Part shown: positions 49,301 through 54,564 of the stretch, in pieces
Layout: the number at the start of each line of letters is the position of its first letter
How positions within the stretch are numbered: position 1 is the stretch's first letter
NCBI GenBank assembly: GCA_964016885.1
Contig: OZ024743.1
Coordinates: 185,791,827 to 185,855,826 of the forward strand
Direction of reading: 5' to 3'
Length of the DNA stretch: 64,000 nt
Source: Eledone cirrhosa
Lineage: Eukaryota; Mollusca; Cephalopoda; Octopoda; Eledonidae
Made by a program: the position numbers and the translations under genes
Notes under the pieces: generated by a model
What the model was told of the DNA's origin: nothing
Databases searched by the model: none
The model's input: the letters and a program-made list of their open reading frames with translations, nothing else

Positions 49301-52300
49301 CTCCCAAGTTTTGGAGCCCTTGGGTATTGGTGGAAAGGGGGGACATGAACCGCTGCAGTCCTGACAGCTACAAGCCGGTGTATCATTATTTGTAGGTGAA
49401 CTACAAGGAATTAATGTGTAATTCATGGGAATTAGAGTTTTATTAGGAGATACTTTCCAAGGAGATTTTGTGATGTTGAAGTCAATAGATATAGGAGTGT
49501 ATCCATTGTTAGTGCCACCCATAAATTCCAACCACTTTTTAATGGTGCAATGTTTACCAGCATTCCCACACATCACTGTAAGGGCTTTCATATTAGCGCT
49601 CGGCATTTGAACATTTTTGCAGGAATCAATTAGGCCATTGGCAAATACGGGATCAACAGCATACTTAATGCCAAAAACCGCAGGTCTGCCAGAGGTATTG
49701 CGTTTATCAGAAACAAAGACGTATTTACTTTGTTCAATATCACAAGTGAAAGCACAATAAAGGTTACGGAAGTTGTAATAACATGACGGGCAGCGTGCTA
49801 ACATATCCTGTGCTTGGCCCAGACTTATTGCAAAATTGTGAATTGTCTTATTATTACAGCAAGTCTTTGTCTTAGGACCTGAAAGAATAAAAAAAAATTG
49901 AAAACAAATAACATTAGGCATGGAAAATTTGTAAAAATGTCCCAATTGAAAATGTTCTAAATAGACATTGCTTATCCTAATTATGCATAATATTAAATGA
50001 ACAACATAAACAAGTGTTAGATGAGCTTAAATAAGTGAAAGGGTAATGCAATATCATCAATCAGACAGACTTTTTTGTTTTTATTTAGTTGGATGCTCTT
50101 CAAATGTATATTTGTAACAAAGATCTTGGTGTCATAAATTATTTCAACTGAAGGTTTTTCCATCTCATCCCAAACTGACTAACTTCAGTTCCTTCAGATG
50201 TTTTTTTTCATCATTCTTTCAAACCAATTCAGACAATCCAAGCTATGTAAGATGTAATTCAATGTTTGGCAGAATTGTTAGAGCATTAAACAAAATGCTT
50301 TGTGGTATTTAGTTTTGGCTTTTACACTCTGAGTTCAAGTCCTGCCAAGGTCAACTTTACCTTCATCCTACAAGAGTTGATAAAATGAAGTACCAGTTAA
50401 GTAATGGTGTTGATATAATTGCTGGCCTTGTGCCAATGTTAGAAATTATTATAATATTGTATAAAAAAAAGAACCCATAAACATCTCTTGTAGAGAGCTC
50501 AGCTTATACAGTTGCTAAGACACACAAGCTATACTCTTACACCATCTACAGTCCTCTATACAGTTAGCTGATGTTTAATTCAAGTTTGTCAAAGCATAAA
50601 ATGTATTAAGGATACAATCTCAGTCCAGTCTGTTTACTAGCTAAATATACAGAACTTATGATTATTAAGAGTACTGTATCTTATCTGCAGTATGACATTA
50701 ACTCACAACACTTAAGCCAATTGTCTAATAATTTAATCATTTCATTTTGATGGCAAGTGGAGAGACACTGTGCCGCTTTAGAATAAGTACACTATGTCAC
50801 AAGAAGCAACTAAAAGAGTTAGTGTAAGGAGGGGCATCTGGCAGTAAAACATTGCCTCAAAAAGTTGTCTAGCCCATGCTAACATGGAAAAGTTGACAGG
50901 ATGATGATGCTGATGATGATTCAGTTAATTGAGACTTTTTCCTCTTTTAAGCTCCTTTAAATGCCCAGAGGGCACTGTATAAATAGTTGATAGTTTGTTA
51001 CATGGGTGACCAAATTAGCAGTGGGGAAGGATGTCCCAAAAGCACAGTAGCCTGAGTGAGAACAGATTGGAGAAAGTTCAGGGAGTTACTACCACCACTA
51101 ACTACAAAAGGTTTTTCTCTCAAAATGAAGGGCAGATTGTATGATGCATGTATATGAACAGCAATTTGCATGGTTGTAAGATCTGGGCACTGTGTGCAGA
51201 GGACCTGCAAAGTTTGGAAAGTAACGAAGCTTGCATGCTTTGATGGATATGTAATAGTAATATACATGAATGGCAAAGCATAAATGAAATGAGAGAGAAA
51301 TTGTGCATAAGAGGGATTAGCTGAAGTGTGCATTGCTGTGAGACGTGATATGTATGAAGGATGACAGCTGTATAAAAAGGTGCAGAGTGCTCAAAGTTGA
51401 TGGTTGCTATGGAGTAGGAAGACCTAGGAAGACTTAGATGAGGTGATAAAAGCTGACTTTGCAAATTGCACCTCACAAAGGTGATGACACATGACCATGG
51501 TCTCTGGAATTATGCAGTAATAGAGAAGACCTGCCTTCTCATATGCATAGTCTGAGGCATACATCTAGTATGCGCTGCCTACCCCTCCATAATTCCTACC
51601 ATACACCTCCTATGGCATAACAGCCCACCCATGACCTAACACACAATTTTTTACCCATGGCCCTAGATCTACCTCTCCAATCCCCATGCACCTCCCCAAC
51701 CCAAGTTCGCAGTCCACACTATAAAAAGGTCATTTTGGTGCCACAACTATGAGCACCCAGTCTACACTGTAAAGTGATCATGTAGGTGTCACGACAAAAA
51801 GCACCCAGTACACACTGTAAATGTGGTTGGCATTAGGGAGGGCATCCAGCCATAGAAGCCAAGCAAAATCAGTTCTGTATGAGCAAAACACGGTCATCTG
51901 ACCTGGCTTGTCTCAATGGGACAGCTTGTCTAACCCATGCAAACATGGAAAATGGACATTAAACAGTGATGATGATGATGATGATGATGATGATATACCT
52001 CAACATCTATCATAGCACAGTTTTCAGCCTTAGCAATTAATTTGTTTGCAAACTAATAGATGTTGAATCATATATCAGTTGTAGTTTTTCTTCAGAAGAT
52101 GTTTTGTTTTTGATGTCTAACAATAGAGACATTATTTGGTTTTTAATAATATTTTAAAAAAAAACAATAAAAAATGATAACTAACATTTGTACTTATGAA
52201 AGAAGACAACAAGCAGATTTGATAAATATAAAATTTATAATAAAAATGTAATTAAACCCGTTAATGCAGTGGGTATTGCTGGTTTTTCTCTGCAGCAACA

Positions 52301-52703
52301 CCTTTGCTCTTTTGTCCATTGGGGGTAGCTGAGATTTACTAACTAGACTGGGGTGTAGGGTTTGCTGCTCCTTTCCCCTTTCTTTTCGTTATTACATTTT
52401 TTTTCTTTTTCTTTTATTGCAAACAATATATAATTTAACTGAAATTTGTTGAATAAAATATCTAGTGACCAACTGCATAATTATGTGAAAATTGCTGAAA
52501 CAATTATGGTATTTTTCTAACAAACAAGAAATAATATGATATTTACCTTTGTAAAGTGAGGGACAGTATAACTTTAAGAGTTTCAAGCCACTTGGAGCAG
52601 TGAGTGGCTTTGGTGGTCCATTATAGACACAATTAGTTGGCATGCCATTATATCCTGTACCACATACATCATACCATATACAATGGCCTTCTTCACAGGA
52701 CAC
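19184..52703 (-). CDS. NPC1: NPC1-like intracellular cholesterol transporter, 15 exons, both ends missing
   Basis: Minus-strand exons: 52703-52547, 49878-48879, 47517-47385, 45348-45122, 44752-44655, 42612-42455, 33400-33272, 32688-32506, 31008-30894, 29146-29019, 26599-26465, 24082-23993, 21998-21808, 20604-20483, 19307-19184. Every boundary has GT/AG and all 14 junctions keep frame, giving 2990 nt (996 codons). In order: Cys-rich N-terminal sterol-binding domain, Pro-rich linker, TM1, middle luminal domain, sterol-sensing domain with [16 protein letters not shown]8, and part of the C-terminal luminal domain. NPC1 moves cholesterol out of late endosomes and lysosomes, taking it from NPC2. 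The signal-peptide exon and the last roughly 250 residues (final TM segments) are not in view. Introns carry large minisatellites and LINE/SINE copies. No disabling mutation was seen. Confidence 0.95.
19436..19625 (-). mobile_element. tRNA-derived SINE (GGCGGC family), diverged
   Basis: Contains GGCAAAGTTGACC, GTGGGATTTGAACTCAGAAT and GATGCTCTATCGATACTGCC, the reverse of the SINE head and body. It lies directly next to a LINE-C 3' end. Confidence 0.7.
19626..20030 (-). mobile_element. LINE-C 3' end, minus orientation
   Basis: Matches the reverse complement of the 3' part of LINE-C at 22900-23293, for example CTCAGGAAGCATGGAGGTTT and GTGTACGAGTCATGATATAC. By eye identity is about 90% across 140 nt. 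It ends in AATAATAATAATT-type triplets. Too short to encode a domain. Confidence 0.75.
20050..20235 (-). mobile_element. LINE-B 3'UTR fragment, diverged
   Basis: CATCATCACCATCATCATTT, TTTTCCATGCTGAGGC, TTTCTACAACTGAGTGCCC and ACCACTTTACAGAATG follow the LINE-B 3'UTR order in reverse. Confidence 0.5.
20483..20604 (-). CDS. NPC1: NPC1 exon N (C-terminal luminal domain)
   Basis: Encodes [20 protein letters not shown] and [15 protein letters not shown]. The motif [10 protein letters not shown] is typical of NPC1. Flanked by AAAG acceptor and G|GTAATG donor. Confidence 0.92.
20605..21064. other. Intron N/M, unassigned part
   Basis: AT-rich intronic sequence; no exon or clear repeat recognised. 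Confidence 0.4.
21065..21530 (+). repeat. Family X copy plus local duplication
   Basis: 21265-21350 resembles the family X repeat at 19020 (ACCTGTAACTCTTGAAGG, CATTTTAAACCTGATGGAG). At 21412-21520 a block beginning CCAGAGGTGT, with TTTTCACTGCTCAGCTA, occurs twice about 70 bp apart. No gene. Confidence 0.5.
21808..21998 (-). CDS. NPC1: NPC1 exon M (C-terminal luminal domain)
   Basis: Encodes [20 protein letters not shown] then [12 protein letters not shown] and [17 protein letters not shown]. The GPPVYFV motif is characteristic. Acceptor TTTTCAG, donor TA|GTAAGTA; the next exon supplies C to complete Tyr. Confidence 0.95.
22243..22395 (-). mobile_element. Two LINE-B tail fragments
   Basis: TTTAACGTCTGCTTTTCC-TACTAGCAAGAGTTGGA at 22250-22286 and TTTAGTGTCCGTTTTCTC-TGCTAGTAAAGG at 22361-22392 are two diverged copies of the LINE-B 3' hairpin tail. 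Confidence 0.55.
22496..23293 (+). mobile_element. LINE-C 3' portion (Jockey/CR1-like), plus orientation
   Basis: Plus-strand frame 22501-23127 has one internal TGA at 22909-22911. It encodes [69 protein letters not shown] and the tail [17 protein letters not shown], the post-RT part of a CR1/Jockey-type ORF2. The TGA may be a CpG-decayed Arg codon. The endonuclease and RT core are missing (5' truncation). The 3'UTR ends in AATAATAAATTC. An inverted copy of the 3' end lies at 19626-20030, on the other side of NPC1 exons M and N. Confidence 0.8.
23294..23945 (-). mobile_element. Cluster of three to four diverged tRNA-derived SINEs
   Basis: Three successive blocks (about 23360-23520, 23521-23735, 23740-23945), all in reverse orientation, each with GATGAAAGGCAAAG-like, GGGATTTGAACTC-like and CATTTTGTCTGGC-like motifs of the GGCGGC SINE family. 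The first also has an internal 51-bp duplication (TCTATCTTTCACCCAA and CTATCTTTGACCCAA). The cluster ends about 48 bp from NPC1 exon L. Confidence 0.65.
23993..24082 (-). CDS. NPC1: NPC1 exon L (TM8 and luminal entry)
   Basis: Thirty codons: a hydrophobic run [14 protein letters not shown] then [29 protein letters not shown] is an NPC1 hallmark. Acceptor CTGCAG, donor AAG|GTAAAG. Confidence 0.95.
24390..25100 (-). pseudogene. LINE-B copy 2, broken RT/PHD region
   Basis: On the minus strand it aligns with the LINE-B protein from GRLYDACV-like back to the YADD region, with multiple frame breaks and a deletion relative to copy 1. The stretch around 24755-24860 retains the finger region. It sits in the NPC1 intron between exons K and L. 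Confidence 0.7.
25101..25518. other. Intron K/L, unassigned part
   Basis: No exon or recognised repeat. It contains ACATATATATATATGAACA near 25350. Confidence 0.4.
25519..26160. repeat. 40-bp minisatellite, about 16 copies
   Basis: The unit begins CCCAAAGGCCAGGTAGTGGT and continues ATTAAACTGGGCAATGTGTA. Almost every copy is exactly 40 bp, differing by substitutions (CCAAGGGTCAAGTGGTGGT types). It lies in the NPC1 intron between exons K and L. Not a CRISPR array: there is no unique spacer. Confidence 0.93.
26262..26451. repeat. 48-bp tandem repeat, about 4 copies
   Basis: Units with CTGAATACAGACTTTAAC, AAACATATAAGGTACCC and AACAACTTAA, decaying toward exon K, which starts 14 bp away at 26465. 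Confidence 0.85.
26465..26599 (-). CDS. NPC1: NPC1 exon K (cytosolic loop to TM8)
   Basis: Forty-five codons: [20 protein letters not shown] then [20 protein letters not shown] and VRPII. Acceptor TTTTCAG, donor ATT|GTGAGT. Confidence 0.93.
26640..26825 (-). mobile_element. LINE-B 3'UTR fragment
   Basis: TTTCACGTCCACACTTCC, CATGCTTGCATGGGTTGGAC and CCAACCACTTTACAGTACA in the reverse LINE-B 3'UTR order. Confidence 0.55.
27035..27475 (-). mobile_element. LINE-B tails, three nested or adjacent fragments
   Basis: Hairpin tails near 27050 (TTTTCCCTGCTGGTAAGTG), 27125 (TTTTTCATGCTTGGATGGG) and a longer 3'UTR at 27258-27475 starting (ATC)n, TTCATGCTTGCATGGGTT and ending ACCACTTTACAGTG. Confidence 0.6.
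27476..28064. other. Intron J/K, unassigned part
   Basis: AT-rich intronic sequence; nothing recognised. Confidence 0.4.
28065..28353 (+). mobile_element. LINE-B 3'UTR fragment, plus orientation
   Basis: TGTAAAATGGTTGGTGTTAG, GAAGGGCACCCAGCCATAG, GAGCAAGACACAGTCATCTG and a final GATGATGATGA. Same sense as LINE-B RNA on the plus strand. Confidence 0.65.
28405..28540 (+). mobile_element. LINE-B-related tail (GGCTGTAAAACATTG type)
   Basis: GTACACTGTATTCC, GGCTGTAAAACATTGTCTT, GCCAACATAGAAAAGTAGAC and GATGATGATGA. Relatives with the same order lie at 50780-50925 and 53590-53720. Confidence 0.5.
29019..29146 (-). CDS. NPC1: NPC1 exon J (sterol-sensing domain)
   Basis: Encodes [20 protein letters not shown] then [20 protein letters not shown] and QK: membrane helices 6-7 of the sterol-sensing domain. 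Acceptor TTTAG, donor AAG|GTAAGT. Confidence 0.95.
29183..29325. repeat. 58-bp tandem repeat, about 2.5 copies
   Basis: Units share TTCCATATATCATTTTA, AAAAATACCTCCACACA and ACACTGTACA, just upstream (in gene sense) of exon J. Confidence 0.8.
29326..30893. other. Intron I/J, unassigned
   Basis: About 1.57 kb of intronic sequence. I recognised no exon or repeat. Small open frames at 29624-29833 and 29808-30002 have no supporting features. Confidence 0.4.
30894..31008 (-). CDS. NPC1: NPC1 exon I (sterol-sensing domain)
   Basis: Encodes [20 protein letters not shown] then [18 protein letters not shown]. Acceptor TTTTTAG, donor G|GTAAGTG. Confidence 0.95.
31009..32505. other. Intron H/I, unassigned
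   Basis: About 1.5 kb. A stretch at 31560-32170 has mixed composition (CTCAGACACGCCTTTTAGAG, GGGTCTCCAGCAAGTGGC) and may be an old transposon, but I could not assign it. Confidence 0.35.
32506..32688 (-). CDS. NPC1: NPC1 exon H (sterol-sensing domain core)
   Basis: Sixty-one codons: [38 protein letters not shown] and [18 protein letters not shown]. The proline of EVVPFLV is at the position of human P691, a residue known to matter for sterol sensing. Acceptor TTTCAG, donor CAG|GTAAGT. Confidence 0.96.
32725..33160 (-). mobile_element. LINE-B 3'UTR with expanded internal repeats
   Basis: After the tail (CCGATGCTTGCATGGGTTAG, GGATGCCTTTTCTAATGCC) come about six units of about 47 bp, each with CACTTTACAGNGTGGACTGG, GTGCTTTTTATCATGGCACC. 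Other copies have one to three units, so this subrepeat varies in number. Confidence 0.75.
33191..33224. repeat. Single stray unit of the giant minisatellite
   Basis: CCGCTGAGCTATCTTCTC-TCAGACACACCAAAA matches the 37-bp unit of the 33745-42283 array but lies on the other side of exon G, 48 bp from its donor. Confidence 0.8.
33272..33400 (-). CDS. NPC1: NPC1 exon G (start of sterol-sensing domain)
   Basis: Forty-three codons: [20 protein letters not shown] then [20 protein letters not shown] and TIM. RSIxDELxRES is an NPC1 signature before TM3. Acceptor TTTCCAG, donor ATG|GTGAGT. Confidence 0.96.
33401..33744. other. Intron F/G, unique part near exon G
   Basis: About 340 bp of unique intronic sequence between exon G and the minisatellite. 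Nothing else recognised. Confidence 0.5.
33745..42283. repeat. Giant intronic minisatellite, 37/40-bp units, about 220 copies
   Basis: The unit begins GCTATCTTCTCCTCTCAGAC and continues ACACCAACACATACTGCTGA (40 bp); a 37-bp form lacks one CCT in the pyrimidine tract. Common variants are TTTTCC for TTCTCC, ATACC for ACACC, AAACA for CAACA, and CACACTG for CATACTG. The array fills about 94% of the 9054-bp intron between NPC1 exons F and G. No spacer, no protein. Variant runs suggest stepwise amplification of multi-unit blocks. Confidence 0.97.
42455..42612 (-). CDS. NPC1: NPC1 exon F (end of middle luminal domain)
   Basis: Encodes [20 protein letters not shown] then [20 protein letters not shown] and FSAE. 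Acceptor TATACAG, donor GAG|GTAGTA. The upstream junction completes an Asp codon. Confidence 0.95.
42735..42995 (+). mobile_element. LINE-B 3'UTR fragment, plus orientation
   Basis: AAGTGCTCCCAGTACACACT, GTGGTTGGTATTAAGAAAGG, CGAGCAAAACATGGTCACC and TATTAAACAGTAAG follow LINE-B 3'UTR order. Confidence 0.55.
43160..43300 (-). mobile_element. LINE-B 3'UTR fragment
   Basis: CATGCTGGCATGGGTTAGAC, TTTACAGTGTGTTGGGTGC and TTTTATTGTGGCACCAGTAC in reverse order. Confidence 0.55.
43301..43370. repeat. (GTGTGTGG)n microsatellite
   Basis: Compound GT/GTGG repeat. The reading frames across it (VCGVCGVCG) are artefacts. Confidence 0.9.
43371..44224. other. Intron E/F, unassigned part
   Basis: AT-rich intronic sequence; no exon or clear repeat seen. 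Confidence 0.4.
44225..44515 (+). mobile_element. LINE-B 3'UTR fragment, plus orientation
   Basis: Repeated CACTGTAAAGTGGTYA, TTGGCATTAGGAAGGGCAAC, GAGCAAGACACAATCATCTG, GTTAAATGGTGATGATGATG: tail, spacer and two to three subrepeats of LINE-B. Confidence 0.7.
44655..44752 (-). CDS. NPC1: NPC1 exon E (middle luminal domain)
   Basis: Encodes [20 protein letters not shown] then [12 protein letters not shown]. Acceptor ATTTTAG, donor [18 protein letters not shown] corresponds to the CLGTFGGPV region of vertebrate NPC1. Confidence 0.95.
45122..45348 (-). CDS. NPC1: NPC1 exon D (middle luminal domain)
   Basis: Encodes [43 protein letters not shown] and DHIETCA. Acceptor TTTTCAG, donor AT|GTATGT. 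The donor hexamer GTATGT also recurs in the minus strand of the giant minisatellite. Confidence 0.95.
45530..46545 (+). pseudogene. LINE-B copy 3, plus orientation, with full 3'UTR
   Basis: Opens inside the PHD-type finger ([14 protein letters not shown]) and continues [28 protein letters not shown] and [21 protein letters not shown] decayed C-terminus, with several stops and deletions. It then runs into the 3'UTR with CACACTGTAAAGTGG subrepeats and GTTAAACAGTAATGATGATG. This copy links the coding region to the dispersed 3'UTR fragments. Confidence 0.75.
46617..46722. repeat. 54-bp tandem duplication
   Basis: Two copies of AATTTTATTATGATGTCAAA and AATTGATAAAATTCCAAAAG, almost identical, so recent. 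Confidence 0.9.
46885..47030. repeat. About 78-bp tandem duplication
   Basis: GGTATCATGAGAGCTKACTA, CATGGCTC and ATGCTGTATATA occur twice, diverged. Confidence 0.7.
47105..47250 (-). mobile_element. LINE-B tail fragment
   Basis: TTTTCCCTGCTAGCAAAGGC, then a degraded body ending in TTTTATCATGCCACCAACAC. Confidence 0.5.
47385..47517 (-). CDS. NPC1: NPC1 exon C (middle luminal domain)
   Basis: Encodes [20 protein letters not shown] then [20 protein letters not shown] and FMHQ. Acceptor TTTTAAAG, donor CAG|GTTAGA. GPFYRSE follows the conserved YFDTNFG of the previous exon. Confidence 0.94.
47518..48119. other. Intron B/C, unassigned part
   Basis: No exon or recognised repeat. Confidence 0.4.
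48120..48330 (+). mobile_element. tRNA-derived SINE (shared core, other head)
   Basis: A box in GGCTGTGGTTAGAGAG, B box in AGGTTGAGAGTTCAATTCCC, then the core AAGACACTTTATTTCATGG, which is also in the SINEs at 13323 and 53107. The 3' half differs (GTTGCAACCAGTTGATAG). Confidence 0.7.
48420..48600. other. Intron B/C segment between two SINEs
   Basis: TATATATA, AGAGAAGAGTTAAAAAC and an A-rich run; no feature recognised. Confidence 0.35.
48620..48812 (+). mobile_element. tRNA-derived SINE (GGCGGC family)
   Basis: GGCAGTATCGGTAGAGGGTC, TTCTGAGTTCAAATCCCGCC, GAGGTTAACTTTACC, GGGGGTCGATAAAATAAAG, and a tail CTGGCCTTGTGCC. About 65 bp from NPC1 exon B. Confidence 0.8.
48879..49878 (-). CDS. NPC1: NPC1 exon B (N-terminal domain, linker, TM1-2), 1000 nt
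   Basis: One long exon: [36 protein letters not shown], a Cys-rich sterol-binding domain, [19 protein letters not shown] linker, a TM segment near [20 protein letters not shown], a cytosolic loop, [20 protein letters not shown] and [20 protein letters not shown]. Acceptor TTTCAG, donor GG|GTAAGT. Human NPC1 splits this region over several exons. Confidence 0.96.
49879..50264. other. Intron A/B, unassigned part
   Basis: No feature recognised; AT-rich. Confidence 0.4.
50265..50455 (+). mobile_element. tRNA-derived SINE (GGCGGC family)
   Basis: GTTAGAGCATTAAACAAAAT, TCTGAGTTCAAGTCCTGCC, AAGGTCAACTTTACC, GTTGATAAAATGAAGTACC and CTGGCCTTGTGCC. Confidence 0.75.
50780..50928 (+). mobile_element. 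LINE-B-related tail (GGCAGTAAAACATTG type)
   Basis: GTACACTATGTCACAAGAAG, GGCATCTGGCAGTAAAACAT, GCCCATGCTAACATGGAAAA then GATGATGATG. Same subfamily as 28405 and 53590. Confidence 0.55.
50940..51995 (+). pseudogene. LINE-B copy 4, plus orientation, C-terminal part and 3'UTR
   Basis: Starts after the finger and decays through the VDSLLHG-like, GRLYDAC-like and [13 protein letters not shown] C-terminal segments, then the 3'UTR at 51700-51995 with CACTGTAAAGTGATCAT subrepeats, GCATTAGGGAGGGCATCC and GACATTAAACAGTGATGATG ending (GAT)n. Sense is opposite to NPC1. Confidence 0.7.
51996..52546. other. Intron A/B, part next to exon A
   Basis: AT-rich. 52258-52390 has normal complexity (CCGTTAATGCAGTGGGTATT, GACTGGGGTGTAGGGTTTGC) but is unassigned. 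Confidence 0.4.
52547..52703 (-). CDS. NPC1: NPC1 exon A (start of the N-terminal domain)
   Basis: Encodes [20 protein letters not shown] then [20 protein letters not shown] and YCPSLYKG, matching the mature N-terminus of NPC1. Acceptor TTAAAG, phase 0, so the signal peptide must come from a separate upstream exon, which I could not find between 52.7 and 64 kb. Confidence 0.95.
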
Positions 52704-53069
52704 CTTTAATAAGAAAGAGTTAGTAAAAATGTAACAAAAACAAAAAGGATAACTAAAAACACTGCAATATATTTTTAACAGTTTGAAGTTAAGTTAAGTC
52801 ATTTCAAACATTTCATCTTTATGAGCTGAAAAGAAAGTTATAGGATAGATAGTGTTGAGTGTGAAAGCTGGTGTGAATGACAAAGCTTTTCAATGTGTAC
52901 TGAAGAGATTGTTGTATCACGCAGTAATAAATTAAAGGGCACAGCTGATTAGTGGAATGTCATGAGCTTAGAAGGTAAACTACAGTGAATTTATATATAT
53001 AGTAATAATAATAAATTTGAAGACTTTAATCTGTTATTTTAATAAATATATATATATAATCATCATCAT
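52704..53069. other. Intron upstream of exon A, unassigned
   Basis: AT-rich, no feature seen. Confidence 0.4.
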
Positions 53070-53102
53070 TGATTAACGTCTATCTTCCATGCTAGCATGG
53101 GT
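53070..53102 (-). mobile_element. LINE-B tail remnant
   Basis: ATTAACGTCTATCTTCCATG then CTAGCATGGG: only the 3' hairpin tail is present, immediately before the next SINE. Confidence 0.5.
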
Positions 53103-53106
53103 ATAT

Positions 53107-53450
53107 CATCATTATCATCATCATTTTATGTCCGCTTTTCCCTGCTTGCAAGGGTGAGACGGGAACTGATTCTGGCTTGATTTCTACAGCTGGATTCCCT
53201 TCCTAACACCAACCTCATTTACAGTGAGTGCTGGGTGCTTTTTTTTTTTTTCCATGGCGCCTACACGTCCACTTTACAGTGGAATGATAGGGACCCCAGT
53301 CCTATCATCTCATTTCTACAGCTGAGTAAACTGGAGCAATGTGAAATAAAGTGTCTTGCTCAAGAAAACAACATCACCCCGTCTGAGAATTGAACTCACA
53401 ACCTTTCGATTGCAAGGCCAATGCTCTAACCACTAAGCCATGTGCCTCCA
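53107..53450 (-). mobile_element. tRNA-derived SINE, second copy of the 13323 family
   Basis: Nearly identical to 13323-13664: tail TCCGCTTTTCCCTGCTTGCA, GGGACCCCAGTCCTATC, core TGAAATAAAGTGTCTTGC and head GCCATGTGCCTCCA. The high similarity suggests recent activity. Confidence 0.88.
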
Positions 53451-53589
53451 TATATATATAAGATTGGAGACCATATTCAGTTGAACCAGGTTTATTTAAA
53501 GCTCTGTTGTACATATTTCACTGACAACTATCAGTTAAGATAGCCTGAGGTCTTCAGACGGCTGTATATATATGATGTGCGTGTGTATC

Positions 53590-53720
53590 CTGTTCAGAAT
53601 AGGAACAGTATATCTTTATGTATAATAAGTGACTAAAAGGGTTAGTGCATCCGGATGTCAAACATTGTCTCAAAAAGTCCACTCCAACCAATGCCAGCAT
53701 GGAAAAGTTGACGTAATTGT
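53590..53720 (+). mobile_element. LINE-B-related tail (AAACATTG type)
   Basis: GTGACTAAAAGGGTTAGTG, AAACATTGTCTCAAAAAGTC and GCCAGCATGGAAAAGTTGAC. Confidence 0.5.
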
Positions 53721-54174
53721 GTGTAGGTGCATGTGCAATATAAAATCTGATTTAAATAAGTTAAATTGCAGGAGGCTGTAGTAAAACAGGAAACTGATTA
53801 CAACAATGTTAATATTTTCTAATTAAAAACAAAATTTCTTTTAATTATTTGAAGCCAGCTATACCAAATCAATGAGAAATATCTGGCTCTTATTCATAAG
53901 AGCAGAATCATAACCTTTTTAGAGAGTCGATGTGGTTACTTGACTTGCTAGAAATAGCAGCGTAATCACCTAAAAAAGGACAAATTGGATAATGTAGTGT
54001 GGTATATATAGTAAACCTTAAAGAGAATAGGATGTTCATGACTGAGTAAACTTGTTTATGCCTGAGCTATCAGTACTGACCTAGGGCTAAATAACTACTT
54101 TTGATCCACTTGAATTGAGAGCCATAAATAACAGAACAAAGTTGATATGGCTATGGTTTAGTTTGAATTCTTAT
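53721..54174. other. Unassigned intronic or upstream sequence
   Basis: No gene or repeat recognised. Confidence 0.4.
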
Positions 54175-54350
54175 ACCATATGTACTCGAATATAAGCTGA
54201 TGTAAGCCTATGTTATGTCTGAAAAATGGGAAAAAGTCCAGACCCTGTTTATAAACTGAAGCAGCTAATTATGTTTAGATGGTGAATATAAGCTGATGCT
54301 CCACCCAATTTTACCATAGATTCCTCGGCTTATATTTGAGTATATACAGT
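54175..54350. mobile_element. MITE with GTACTCGAATATAAGC termini
   Basis: Left end ACCATATGTACTCGAATATA and right end TATATTTGAGTATATACAGT form imperfect 25-bp inverted repeats (about 20/25 matches) around 126 bp with no coding capacity. Confidence 0.6.
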
Positions 54351-54564
54351 AAGTTGTTGGTAGAAAAATATGAGAAAGACATGACATCTTCCCTAGCGAT
54401 GATGTCATGATAAATTTCACTCGGTAGACCACAAAATCACATATCGGGCCCCCCAGTCAGTGGCTCAGCTTGAGAGTTGATTGGTCTGCTAGCAAGGAAA
54501 ACAGACATTATATGATGATGATAATGTTTCCATTTATAAAGAGTGTAATACTTTTATTTATTAC

